Shown here: positions 56,738 to 64,000 of the stretch, piece after piece
Layout of the letters: each line of letters begins with the position of its first letter
Position numbering within the stretch: the first letter of the stretch is position 1
DNA from: Chloroflexota bacterium
GTDB lineage: Bacteria; Chloroflexota; Dehalococcoidia; Lucifugimonadales; JACPCL1
Assembly (NCBI GenBank): GCA_016179765.1
Contig: JACPCL010000035.1
Location: 1 to 64,000 of the forward strand
Length of the DNA stretch: 64,000 nt
Direction of reading: 5' to 3'
Translations under genes and position numbers: made by a program
The notes under the pieces: generated by a model
The model's input: the letters and a program-made list of their open reading frames with translations, nothing else
Told to the model about the DNA's origin: nothing
Databases searched by the model: none

Positions 56738-56820
56738 GCATCTACCTTTGGACCCGCTCCCCAACCAGGCCCACACGCGACCTTGCCTCACAGATTCAGC
56801 AAGGCGTTCTCAATACGTTC

Positions 56821-57120
56821 TTATTGGGAGGAGCCTCCCAAAGACCGTCTCCCCAGCACCACATCCAGGAACTCCCTCACTAAGCCGTCCGGCTGGCCGG
56901 GACGCTTGAAAGGAAGATGGGCGTTCACGGTGTAATAATTCCCACGACCCCTGCGTCCGCGTTCCAGATACCCATCAGCTTCCAAGCGAGCAATGATCCG
57001 CATCACTGACCGCTCTGTGATGCCCAACTCCAGCCCGATCTGGCGGGCCGTGATTCGCCCATGCCGACTGACACACGCCAGAACTGCCCCGTAGTTGGTC
57101 ACAAATGTCCAAGAAGCCAA
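56821..57120 (-). CDS. Small winged-helix transcription regulator
   Basis: A 99-residue MarR-like winged helix: 'GRITARQIGLELGITERSVM' is the helix-turn-helix and 'LEADGYLERGRRGRGNYYTV' the wing. The start is a TTG at 57120 behind AAGGT. It precedes the TSUP exporter by 83 bases on the same strand and probably regulates that operon. Confidence 0.82.
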   Translation of the reverse strand: MASWTFVTNYGAVLACVSRHGRITARQIGLELGITERSVMRIIARLEADGYLERGRRGRGNYYTVNAHLPFKRPGQPDGLVREFLDVVLGRRSLGGSSQ

Positions 57121-57146
57121 AGACCTTCCCCTTCCCCCACGGGTAT

Positions 57147-57180
57147 TCTGCTATTCTCCACACCTAGTCTATAATGTCAA
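57147..57180. promoter_or_regulatory. Divergent promoter region of the regulator genes
   Basis: TATAAT at 57170-57175 reads towards the LysR gene. On the other strand TTGACA (57180-57175) with AGAATA 17 bases on (57157-57152) reads towards the HTH-TSUP operon. The two overlap, so the transcripts would compete. Confidence 0.45.
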
Positions 57181-57206
57181 ATAGCTAAACCTGATGAGGT
57201 TCCATA

Positions 57207-58148
57207 ATGTTGAATTATAATCTTCCTCCTGAGCTCGCCAGCCTCCGACGTCTCACCGCTTTCATTGAGGTAGGCGAATGCCTCAGCTACTCCAAAGCAG
57301 CCACACGTTTGGGGATCAGCCAGCCTGCGGTCTCAAACCATATCCGGAAGCTGGAGGCGCTGAGTGGCACGGAACTCTTCCGCAGGAACGGCCACAGCAT
57401 CATGTTGACGGAGGCTGGACACGCTCTGCTGCGTCAGGCCAAGCGGGTAGAGGCCTCCGTCCGAGAAATGCAGGAGCTCATCGTGACCCTTCAACGAGAG
57501 GTCGCAGGTCACCTGATCATCGGCGCCAGCGCCATTTGGGAGTACGTCTTACCTGAAGTGATGGCCCGGTTCCAGAGGGTCTACCCACGAGTGAGCATGG
57601 AGTTGGTCGTGGGCAATTCTGGCCGCATCATAGAGCTGATGATACAAAGACGCATGCACTTGGGTTTCACAGGTGACGAGGGAGGTCAGTCGGACTTAGA
57701 CGCAGTCCCCATCATGGAGAACGAAATGGTGGTAGTGGCTCCCCCTGGCCATCCCCTCGTTGGCAGGCCACTGGTAGCGCCCAGTGAACTGGCCGGGCAG
57801 CCCCTCGTGCTGCGGGAAGCGAATTCGGCTACGGCCAGGATAGCGGCCCATTATCTGGACACCCTGGGGGTCACTCCAGGCTCAGTGGTTGAGTTTGGCA
57901 GCCATGAAGCATTGAAGGCAGCCGTCCGGGCGGGGTTTGGTCTAGGTATGGTCTTCAAGGCCGCGGTCCAACAGGAGCTTGCCGCCGGGAGCTTGGGGCT
58001 GGTGCATCTTCAAGCCCCCCCTTGTATTCGGCAACTGTATATGCTCAGAAGTCGCTTCGGCGCGGAAGCTCCCGTCCGTAAGGCCTTCTTTGACTATGTG
58101 GCGACCTACCTGACACCTCAGGGGTGGAGGTCTGGGGGTGTCCCCTAG
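57207..58148 (+). CDS. LysR-type transcription regulator
   Basis: A 313-residue LysR protein with the N-terminal HTH ('SYSKAATRLGISQPAVSNHI') and a type 2 periplasmic-binding-like effector domain ('LIIGASAIWEYVLPEVMARF', 'VVAPPGHPLVGR'). ATG 57207 follows GAGGT. It diverges from the HTH-TSUP operon, a usual LysR arrangement, so it may sense the exported sulfur compound or anion. The last codons and TAG stop lie in repeat copy G. Confidence 0.9.
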   Translation: MLNYNLPPELASLRRLTAFIEVGECLSYSKAATRLGISQPAVSNHIRKLEALSGTELFRRNGHSIMLTEAGHALLRQAKRVEASVREMQELIVTLQREVAGHLIIGASAIWEYVLPEVMARFQRVYPRVSMELVVGNSGRIIELMIQRRMHLGFTGDEGGQSDLDAVPIMENEMVVVAPPGHPLVGRPLVAPSELAGQPLVLREANSATARIAAHYLDTLGVTPGSVVEFGSHEALKAAVRAGFGLGMVFKAAVQQELAAGSLGLVHLQAPPCIRQLYMLRSRFGAEAPVRKAFFDYVATYLTPQGWRSGGVP

Positions 58149-58226
58149 ATACAAATCAATCCGCCGTAGGCGGATACCTTGAACCCGCCAAAGGCGGGTT
58201 GGGGGGTGTTCTTCAGCAGCCTGCTA
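58118..58226. repeat. Dispersed inverted-end repeat, copy G
   Basis: It contains GGTCTGGGGGTGTCCCCTAG, TCCGCCGTAGGCGGA, CCCGCCAAAGGCGGG and the right end TTCTTCAGCAGCCTGCTA. The core hairpin gives the stop of the LysR gene (58146-58148) and the right end gives the stop of the convergent citramalate synthase (58224-58226). One repeat therefore ends two genes. Confidence 0.8.
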
Positions 58227-59807
58227 ATGCCCATACCGCAGCAGCCAGTACTCCAGGCTATCGGCCACCGCCAGCCAGCTCGCCTCTATGATGTTGGGCG
58301 ATGCCCCCACCGTCTGCCACGTATGCGCACCGTCCGTGGACTCAATAAGCACCCGCACGGTAGCGCCGGTGCCTGCGCCTTGGTCAACAACACGCACCTT
58401 GTAGTCAACGAGTCGTATGGCGGACAGGCGCGGGTAGTCCTGCACCAGCGCCTGGCGCAGCGCCCCGTCCAGGGCGTTCACGGGGCCATTGCCCATGGCC
58501 GCCGTGTGGCGCACCTCCTGGCCCACCCGCACCTTGATGGTGGCCTCGGAAAGGGGCCCGTCGCTGGCTGACGACGACCGGCTGCGGCGGCTCTCCACAA
58601 TGACCATGTAGTCCACCAGCTCAAAGGGGCGTGCGTAACCGTCCAAAGCTCGCCGCACCAGCAGCTCAAAGGAGGCCTCGGCCCCTTCGTACTGGTAGCC
58701 CTGGCTCTCGCGCTGCTTGACCTCCTCCAAGAGGGCCCTCACCTTCTCCGTAGGCACACCGTCCCCCAGGCCCAGCTCCCGCAGCTTGTAGGCGATGCTA
58801 CCCCTGCCCGCCATCTCCGACACCAGCATCCGGGTGGAGTTGCCCACCAGGGCCGGCTTGATGTGCTGATAGCTATCCTCCAATTTGGCGACGGCTGAGC
58901 CGTGCAAGCCCCCTTTATGGCCGAAGGCGCTGCTGCCCACGAAGGGCTGAGAGCCGTTGGGTGGCATGTTGACGATCTCGCTGACGTAACGGTGGGCCTC
59001 GGTGAAGCGACTCAGTTGCTCCTCAGTAACACAGTCCACCCCCAGCTTCAGCTTCAGGTTGGCGGCCACCGACAGCAGGTTGGCGTTGCCGCACCGCTCC
59101 CCGTAGCCATTGACCGTGCCCTGTACCTGGACAGCCCCCGCCTGCACCGCAGCCAGGCTGTTGGCCACCGCCACGTCGCAGTCGTTATGGGTATGGATGC
59201 CCAGGGGCGTCGGCAGCTCGCCCTTGACCCGCACCACCATGTCCCGCACCTGGTGGGGCAGCGTTCCCCCGTTGGTGTCGCACAGCACAATGCACTCGGC
59301 CCCCGCATGGGCGGCGGCGCGCAGGCACTGGAGGGCGTACTGAGGGTTGGCCGCGAAGCCGTCAAAGAAGTGCTCCGCATCCAGAAAAACCCGCCGTCCC
59401 TTGGAGCGCAGGTAGGCGATGGAGTCCGAGAGCATCCCCAAGTTCTCCTCTAGCGTCGTGTCCAGGACGTGGGTGACGTGCAGGTCCCAGGTCTTGCCCA
59501 CCAGGGTGACCACGGGTGCACCGGAGGCCAGAAGCGCCCGGATGTTGGCGTCCCCCTCCGCTGTAGCGCGGGCGCGCCGCGTGCTGCCGAAGGCGGCTAC
59601 GACGGCGTTCCGCAGGGGCAACCCCTGCACCCGCTGGAAGTATTCGGCGTCCTTGGCGTTGGAACCAGGCCAGCCGCCCTCAATGTAGCTCACGCCGATC
59701 TCGTCCAGCCGCTGGGTGATCTTCAGCTTATCCTCTACGGAAAGAGATATGCCCTCCTGCTGGGCCCCGTCCCGCAACGTGGTATCGTACAACTCTATGG
59801 TCGCCAT
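58224..59807 (-). CDS. cimA: (R)-citramalate synthase
   Basis: A 527-residue enzyme of the isopropylmalate/citramalate synthase family, which condenses acetyl-CoA with pyruvate to start the isoleucine route. The N-terminal TIM barrel has 'ELYDTTLRDGAQQEGISLS', 'HTHNDCDVAVANSLA' and 'GTVNGYGERCGNAN'; the C-terminal LeuA dimer domain allows feedback control. Overall it resembles CimA (TIGR00977) more than LeuA. ATG 59807 (MATIELYDTT) is chosen, as the upstream frame is only repeat sequence. A T-box leader lies before it. Confidence 0.9.
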   Translation of the reverse strand: MATIELYDTTLRDGAQQEGISLSVEDKLKITQRLDEIGVSYIEGGWPGSNAKDAEYFQRVQGLPLRNAVVAAFGSTRRARATAEGDANIRALLASGAPVVTLVGKTWDLHVTHVLDTTLEENLGMLSDSIAYLRSKGRRVFLDAEHFFDGFAANPQYALQCLRAAAHAGAECIVLCDTNGGTLPHQVRDMVVRVKGELPTPLGIHTHNDCDVAVANSLAAVQAGAVQVQGTVNGYGERCGNANLLSVAANLKLKLGVDCVTEEQLSRFTEAHRYVSEIVNMPPNGSQPFVGSSAFGHKGGLHGSAVAKLEDSYQHIKPALVGNSTRMLVSEMAGRGSIAYKLRELGLGDGVPTEKVRALLEEVKQRESQGYQYEGAEASFELLVRRALDGYARPFELVDYMVIVESRRSRSSSASDGPLSEATIKVRVGQEVRHTAAMGNGPVNALDGALRQALVQDYPRLSAIRLVDYKVRVVDQGAGTGATVRVLIESTDGAHTWQTVGASPNIIEASWLAVADSLEYWLLRYGH

Positions 59808-59814
59808 AATGCGC

Positions 59815-59925
59815 CGCCTATTCTGTTCCCCTTCTCCCTTTGTGGGAGAAGGTGGGGATGAGGGGACGTTCACCTCACCCTTAATCCCTCTCTCCCATCA
59901 AGGGAGAGGAACATGAGTTAGGTAA
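59815..59925. repeat. Short hairpin repeats in the cimA leader
   Basis: CTTCTCCCTTTGTGGGAGAAG and CTCTCCCATCAAGGGAGAG are two hairpins of the 'CTCCCT-AGGGAG' type seen also at 34520, 45741 and 51520. They lie between the T-box terminator and the cimA start. Confidence 0.6.
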
Positions 59926-59926
59926 C

Positions 59927-60085
59927 AAAAAAGCCCGTCCGCAAAGGGACGGGCAAGAGCTCCGTGGTACCACCCTTTTTGTTCCGACGGCCTCGCCGGA
60001 ACCACTCATGAGGCGCTCACACGCCCTGTCCGCGCTAACGGGGGACAACTCCGTCCCGGCCTACTGGCTCACCCTATCATGCTGA
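59927..60085 (-). promoter_or_regulatory. T-box riboswitch upstream of cimA
   Basis: On the minus strand the T-box core AAAAAGGGTGGTACCACGG lies at 59961-59979. It is preceded by a stem III hairpin TTCCG...CGGAA (about 59981-60002) and a compact upstream stem region to about 60085. It is followed by the terminator GCCCGTCC-CTTTGC-GGACGGGC and a U-run (59954-59927). Uncharged tRNA binding would form the antiterminator and allow cimA transcription. The specifier codon is not certain from reading; isoleucine or leucine is expected from the pathway. Confidence 0.88.
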
Positions 60086-60342
60086 GGGGGGGCCGATGGG
60101 GTCGGCCCGACCGAATGAATCTCTTACCAGGCGAGATTCCTCGCTACGCTCGGAATGACCATGGAAGGCTTTCGGCGGGAGGCTCAGGAGGGATGTTGGG
60201 CAGGGCTCTTGACGTCCGCTTGCACCGGACCGGACTCGCTGGGTTCAGGCGTCCCCGCTTACTGGACTCCGTCGTCGCCAATGGACAAAGGCTAGCACAC
60301 AAGTGCGAGGCGGTCAATACACCGCCTTCACGGCCTGGCGGC
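60086..60342. other. Intergenic stretch with a repeat fragment
   Basis: No gene is seen. At 60115-60165 the sequence GAGATTCCTCGCTACGCTCG followed by GAATGAC matches the inner part and end of the repeat at 31241-31423. GGCGGT-caatac-ACCGCC at 60310-60325 could end the minus-strand gene at 60343. Confidence 0.5.
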
Positions 60343-60591
60343 CTAATTTGACTCAGACTCCAACAACCCTTCTCCAATGCGCTGTCTCCCGATGGCGGCT
60401 CCGAAATCAACCAGATACTCAGTGCGAGTTGACCATTGCACCCGTTCTCTTTCGCCTACAAATTGTGTACCAGGGCCTGTTCCTGGATAAACCTCAATGA
60501 CTGTCCCTTTTGCCCTTCGGAAGGCGTCAGTAACTGGCTTGTCTGCTGGAATACAGACCCTCTCCCCAACTTTGAACCTAGGCGTTGTCAT
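60343..60591 (-). CDS. Small SH3-like hypothetical protein
   Basis: An 82-residue protein, 'FKVGERVCIPADK' then 'AKGTVIEVYPG' and 'TEYLVDFG', the look of an SH3/KOW-like barrel. I cannot assign a family. It begins a pocket of AT-richer, isolated genes between cimA and the MMPL gene. Confidence 0.6.
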   Translation of the reverse strand: MTTPRFKVGERVCIPADKPVTDAFRRAKGTVIEVYPGTGPGTQFVGERERVQWSTRTEYLVDFGAAIGRQRIGEGLLESESN

Positions 60592-60771
60592 TTAGTTCTC
60601 CCTTCTGAGATGCCTTGCTGAAGTCTTCCCGCATCCCGTGTACGGCAAGAACACGGGGCTAAAACCACGTTCCGCCCGAGTAGGGAGGCCATTGCGCAAG
60701 GACGAAGTTTGTGCTAAAAGGAGGGGGACCTAAAGGAAGCCGTTTCGACAACGTTGTATTCGCAATTGGCT

Positions 60772-61212
60772 ATGGCTACAGTCGGTACAATCGTTCGTGC
60801 GTTCCTTGCCGTACTGACGGCACTGCTATTAGTTGCGTGTACAAGCCCAACCCCTACTCCGTACCAGGACAGGCCTCCGCCTACTTATTTTACCGCTTCC
60901 GAGGTTATTGATATTGTGCAGTACTACCTTAGCACTAAGACGTACTTCGTGTACACCGGAGGAGGTCTCGCCCGATCCGGGCAACTTGCGCCATGCTGGA
61001 CTTTTCCAGAGGCAACTTGGAGCATATGGACGGCTCAGTATGTTAGTGGATCATGGCTAGTGACGCGTACCATTGATTGGTCAAAGTCCCCGTATGTTGG
61101 TCAGAGAGGAGTGCTGGTTAGCGACTGGACGTTCTATGAACGCACGCGTATCGTCAGGCCTTTCGCAAGGACGTCCGAAATGCCAGAAGCTTTTGGGGTA
61201 AGAGACTGCTAG
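60772..61212 (+). CDS. Small hypothetical lipoprotein
   Basis: A 146-residue protein with a signal peptide ending in the lipobox 'LLLVAC' (C23), then a Thr/Pro linker and a Trp/Tyr-rich domain with two Cys. No family recognised; it should sit on the outer face of the membrane. ATG 60772 is chosen; a TTG at 60754 is also open. The composition is AT-richer than the surrounding genes. Confidence 0.65.
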   Translation: MATVGTIVRAFLAVLTALLLVACTSPTPTPYQDRPPPTYFTASEVIDIVQYYLSTKTYFVYTGGGLARSGQLAPCWTFPEATWSIWTAQYVSGSWLVTRTIDWSKSPYVGQRGVLVSDWTFYERTRIVRPFARTSEMPEAFGVRDC

Positions 61213-61335
61213 ATTCGGGCTCTGCTGGCTGCTTACACCATTGGGGTTAAGCTTGTGCGCTAAGATTACATTCTTGAAATTGCGTTTTGGGGATTCTATG
61301 CTTGTTCCTTAGCCAACCTCGGGAGGACAAGGTCT

Positions 61336-61854
61336 ATGCCAACGCCAATCTCTGAGTTAGAAGTGCTTATTGCCACATCTCGTTGGCTTCATACCAATGG
61401 TTGGTCTATTGAAACTGTATCTCTTGCGGGTGGGCGTGGCCTTCCGCCGATTACGGAGCAGAAAGCGACAATGACCCGACAATTTGAAGCTGCCCATATA
61501 CCCTTTGATGAGAGAAAGCTATTCAGGAACTCAGGGCCGGACATCATTGCCAGTTCTGGTACGCATCAATGGAAGGTTGAATGCAAGGGTATATCTTTGG
61601 CTAAGGCTACAACCCATAGGAACAACTTTGACAGAGCTGTGGCTAGCGTCGTCTCCTATTATGACAGTCGGCAGACACGTCTAGGCTTGGCGTTGGCCAA
61701 TGACTATCTGTGGGAATATCGCCTTGAACGCAGGCTACCTGTTGCGCTGAGAGAAGCTATTGATATGTGGGTGTTCCTTGTGACTGCTGAGGGTGCTTTT
61801 GCATATGAGCCGACCGATGATTCGCTTCCATTCAAAGGTGCCTTGAGTAGCTGA
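61336..61854 (+). CDS. Orphan PD-(D/E)xK nuclease-like protein
   Basis: A 172-residue protein. 'NSGPDIIASS' (P68-D69) followed by 'WKVECKG' (E82-x-K84) fits the catalytic pattern of restriction-endonuclease-like nucleases, and the flanking strand and helix order agrees. No methyltransferase or other restriction gene is nearby. It might be a solitary nuclease, part of a defence system, or a Holliday-resolvase-like protein. The AT-rich composition suggests transfer. GGGAGGA lies upstream of ATG 61336. Confidence 0.6.
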   Translation: MPTPISELEVLIATSRWLHTNGWSIETVSLAGGRGLPPITEQKATMTRQFEAAHIPFDERKLFRNSGPDIIASSGTHQWKVECKGISLAKATTHRNNFDRAVASVVSYYDSRQTRLGLALANDYLWEYRLERRLPVALREAIDMWVFLVTAEGAFAYEPTDDSLPFKGALSS

Positions 61855-61951
61855 CACCGCCATTGGTCGGATGTCCATTGAATCCGTGTCAACCAGGATT
61901 TCCCATTACTTTACAAGGCGACTATCCCTTGTAAATTAGGACACTACCTCC

Positions 61952-64000
61952 TCATGGTCTGGCCGCTCTGCCGCCCGGCGGCGCGCGGCGCATCCAGCGG
62001 GGCGACCACCAGTTGGCCGCGCCCATGATGCGCATCAGCGCCGGCACCAGCAGCGCCCGGATGAGCGTGGAGTCCAGGAGTATGGCCAGGGCCACACCCA
62101 CGCCAAAGGCCTTCACCACAATCACGTCGCTGGTGGCGAAGGCCGCCGCCACCAGCACCAGGATCAGCGCCGCGCTGGTGATGACCCTCCCGGTGCGCTC
62201 CAGGCCTCCCGCCACAGCCTCCGCGTTGTCCAGGGTGTGGTCGTAAATCTCCTTCACCCGGCTCAGCAGGAACACCTCGTAGTCCATGCTCAGGCCAAAC
62301 ACGACGCAGAACATGATGATGGGTACCGTCATCTCCACAAACCCTGAAGAGGTGAAGCGCAGCAGCCCACTGAAGTTGCCCTCCTGGAAGATGAACACCA
62401 GCGCACCGTAGCTGGCCGTGATGCTCAGGGCGTTCATTATCACCGCTTTCAGCGGCAGCACCACCGATCGGAACAGGACCAACAACACCACGTAGGTGGT
62501 GACCACAATGTACAGGATCACCCAAGGAAAGTAGGTGTACATGATCTTTCCGGTATCCCCCAGGTCCGCCGTTGCCCCGGTGACCAGCGTCCTCATGTCA
62601 GGGCCAAGTGCCTTGCCCTCAGCCCGCACCGCCTCCACCAGGGCCTTGGTCTCTTCGGACAGCACGCCGTACTTGGAGTAGATGCGCACCAGCGTCACGT
62701 CGTCACCGCCAAAGACCGCCAGGGCCGCCTGCACCAGCGGGGCGGGCATCCCTTGAGGCATAGCGTACATCTGCTGGTACTGCTCCCTGGTAATAGCCGG
62801 GTCAAGGGTGACGATACTCTCTACACGCTCTACCTTCGGGTCCCCCGCAAACTTCCTTGTAAAGTCGTACAGCGCGCCAACCACTCCGGGCTTCAGCACG
62901 CCGCCGGGGGCCTCTACCACCACGGCGATGGGCGTCAGCTCTCCATCGCCGAAATCCCGCTCCACCTTCTCCCACCCCTCCCGGGCCTCTGCCCCCGTCG
63001 GCAGCACCGTCGCCCAGGGAGTGCCCAGCTTCACGCCCAGGAAGGGCGCGCCCAGCAGCAACAGCACGGCGATGACAGGAACGGCCACCATCACCGGGTG
63101 ACGCATGACCCCCATGGCAACGCGACGCCACAAGCCGCCATCGCGCCCGTTGCCCACTCGCAGCACCCGGAAGCGGTTGACCTTTGGCCCAAGGATGCCC
63201 AGGAGCGCCGGCACCAGGGTCAACACCACCAGCAGAGACGCCACCACCACGGCGACGCCCCCAATGCCCAGGGACTGGAAAAACATGAAGGGCATGAACA
63301 GCAAGCCAGAGAGGCCCACCACCGTGGTCAGGCCGGAAAAGAGGATTGCCCGCCCCGCCGTATCCATAGTCACGCCCACCGCCTCCGCAACACCTCGCTG
63401 CGCCATCTCCTCCCGGAACCGGTTGATGGCCAGCAGGGTGTAGTCAATGGAAATGCCAATGCCCAGGAAGGTGGCGATGTTCAGGACAAAGATGGACACC
63501 TCCATCACCTGGGTCAGGAGGAAGACCGCCGCCATGGTCACCGCCACCGCCACCACCGCCATGGCGATGGGCGCCACCATGGCCACCAGCGTGCCAAAGA
63601 CGATGGCCAGGGCCGCCAGCACCAGAGGGAAGCTCACCATCTCCGACCGCTGAAGGTCCCTCTCCGCCGCGAGGTTGAGCTCCGAGAAGATGGCGACGCC
63701 CCCGGTGACCCACACCTGGAACCCTTGAGGGGCTGCTATCTTCCCCCGCACCTCCTCAAAAATCGCCATGCCGTGGTCAAAGCCGCCCTTCAAAGAGACG
63801 TAGGCGTAGGTGGTGTGGCCATCCCTGGAGGCGAAGCTTGGCGCACCGCCGTCATACAGAGTGACAATCCCTCCAAGGTCGGAGTAGCCCACCACTCCTG
63901 CCAGCGTCTCTTCCACCCCCTGGCGGAAGGCCGGGTCCGTCACCACCAGCTCCGGATGAGACACCACCACCACCAGCACCACCTCATCCTGACCCAGCTT
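61952..64000 (-). CDS. MMPL family membrane transporter (5' partial)
   Basis: About 683 residues of an RND-type MMPL protein; the frame stays open to the window edge, so the N-terminus lies beyond it. Two blocks of membrane helices are visible ('ISIDYTLLAINRFREEM' and 'FGLSMDYEVFLLSRVKE' carry the family's charged helix-4/10 motifs), separated by an outside domain. Members export lipids or hydrophobic compounds using proton force. The substrate cannot be told. The C-terminus is short and Arg-rich. Confidence 0.88.
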   Translation of the reverse strand, partial: KLGQDEVVLVVVVSHPELVVTDPAFRQGVEETLAGVVGYSDLGGIVTLYDGGAPSFASRDGHTTYAYVSLKGGFDHGMAIFEEVRGKIAAPQGFQVWVTGGVAIFSELNLAAERDLQRSEMVSFPLVLAALAIVFGTLVAMVAPIAMAVVAVAVTMAAVFLLTQVMEVSIFVLNIATFLGIGISIDYTLLAINRFREEMAQRGVAEAVGVTMDTAGRAILFSGLTTVVGLSGLLFMPFMFFQSLGIGGVAVVVASLLVVLTLVPALLGILGPKVNRFRVLRVGNGRDGGLWRRVAMGVMRHPVMVAVPVIAVLLLLGAPFLGVKLGTPWATVLPTGAEAREGWEKVERDFGDGELTPIAVVVEAPGGVLKPGVVGALYDFTRKFAGDPKVERVESIVTLDPAITREQYQQMYAMPQGMPAPLVQAALAVFGGDDVTLVRIYSKYGVLSEETKALVEAVRAEGKALGPDMRTLVTGATADLGDTGKIMYTYFPWVILYIVVTTYVVLLVLFRSVVLPLKAVIMNALSITASYGALVFIFQEGNFSGLLRFTSSGFVEMTVPIIMFCVVFGLSMDYEVFLLSRVKEIYDHTLDNAEAVAGGLERTGRVITSAALILVLVAAAFATSDVIVVKAFGVGVALAILLDSTLIRALLVPALMRIMGAANWWSPRWMRRAPPGGRAARP

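Overview
The window is GC-rich bacterial chromosome, gene-dense on both strands, with an ordinary set of housekeeping genes set among many metabolic paralogues. The content suggests a Dehalococcoidia-type member of the Chloroflexota, perhaps SAR202-like. It has five class III (CaiB/BaiF) CoA-transferases, a glycolate oxidase glcDEF operon, a flavin-dependent luciferase-like monooxygenase, 'FYGWVIV'-type MFS carriers, the SCO1664/DUF3090 pair, a zf-trcl zinc-ribbon protein, several DinB proteins and a T-box. No marker gene here proves this; rnpB and ligA are the best placement markers.

Layout. 1-9.0 kb: the 3' part of a giant fibronectin-III surface protein with a C-terminal membrane anchor. 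9.1-13.2 kb: a receiver-only response regulator, queF, an inositol-phosphatase-like gene, the SCO1664/DUF3090 pair and a Lon-substrate-domain protein. 13.6-22.5 kb: an atypical SDR, a class V (glyoxylate-type) aminotransferase, an MFS carrier, a relic second aminotransferase, then the glcD-E-F operon on the minus strand with two AT-richer genes between its genes. Oxidation of glycolate to glyoxylate and transamination of glyoxylate to glycine would make a coherent C2 module. 22.5-33.2 kb: a tiny Cys-rich protein, an ECF sigma/anti-sigma pair, a tightly coupled ligA-unknown-pth-lipoprotein protease cluster, leuB and a DUF433/DUF5615 toxin-antitoxin pair. 33-44 kb: three CoA-transferases, a pterin dehydratase, an MFS carrier, a MazEF-like module with a readable promoter and operator, an enoyl-CoA hydratase and two hydrolases. 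44-54 kb: a DUF2268 protease and membrane protein, an SbcD-like phosphoesterase, a zinc-ribbon protein, an LLM oxidoreductase, a glutaredoxin-DinB gene with an in-frame TGA, two more CoA-transferases and two DinB proteins. 54-64 kb: a zinc-ribbon coiled-coil protein, a serine recombinase without its catalytic serine joined to rnpB, a TSUP exporter operon, a LysR regulator, a T-box-controlled citramalate synthase, an AT-richer pocket of orphan genes and a partial MMPL transporter.

The most interesting item is 48411-49163. A glutaredoxin domain has TGA in place of the first cysteine of its CxxC motif, followed at the right distance by a hairpin that looks like a bacterial SECIS element, and the reading frame continues into a DinB domain. 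This is a candidate selenoprotein fusion. A second theme is a family of roughly 110-160 bp intergenic repeats with inverted ends. They sit exactly at gene 3' ends and often supply the stop codon.
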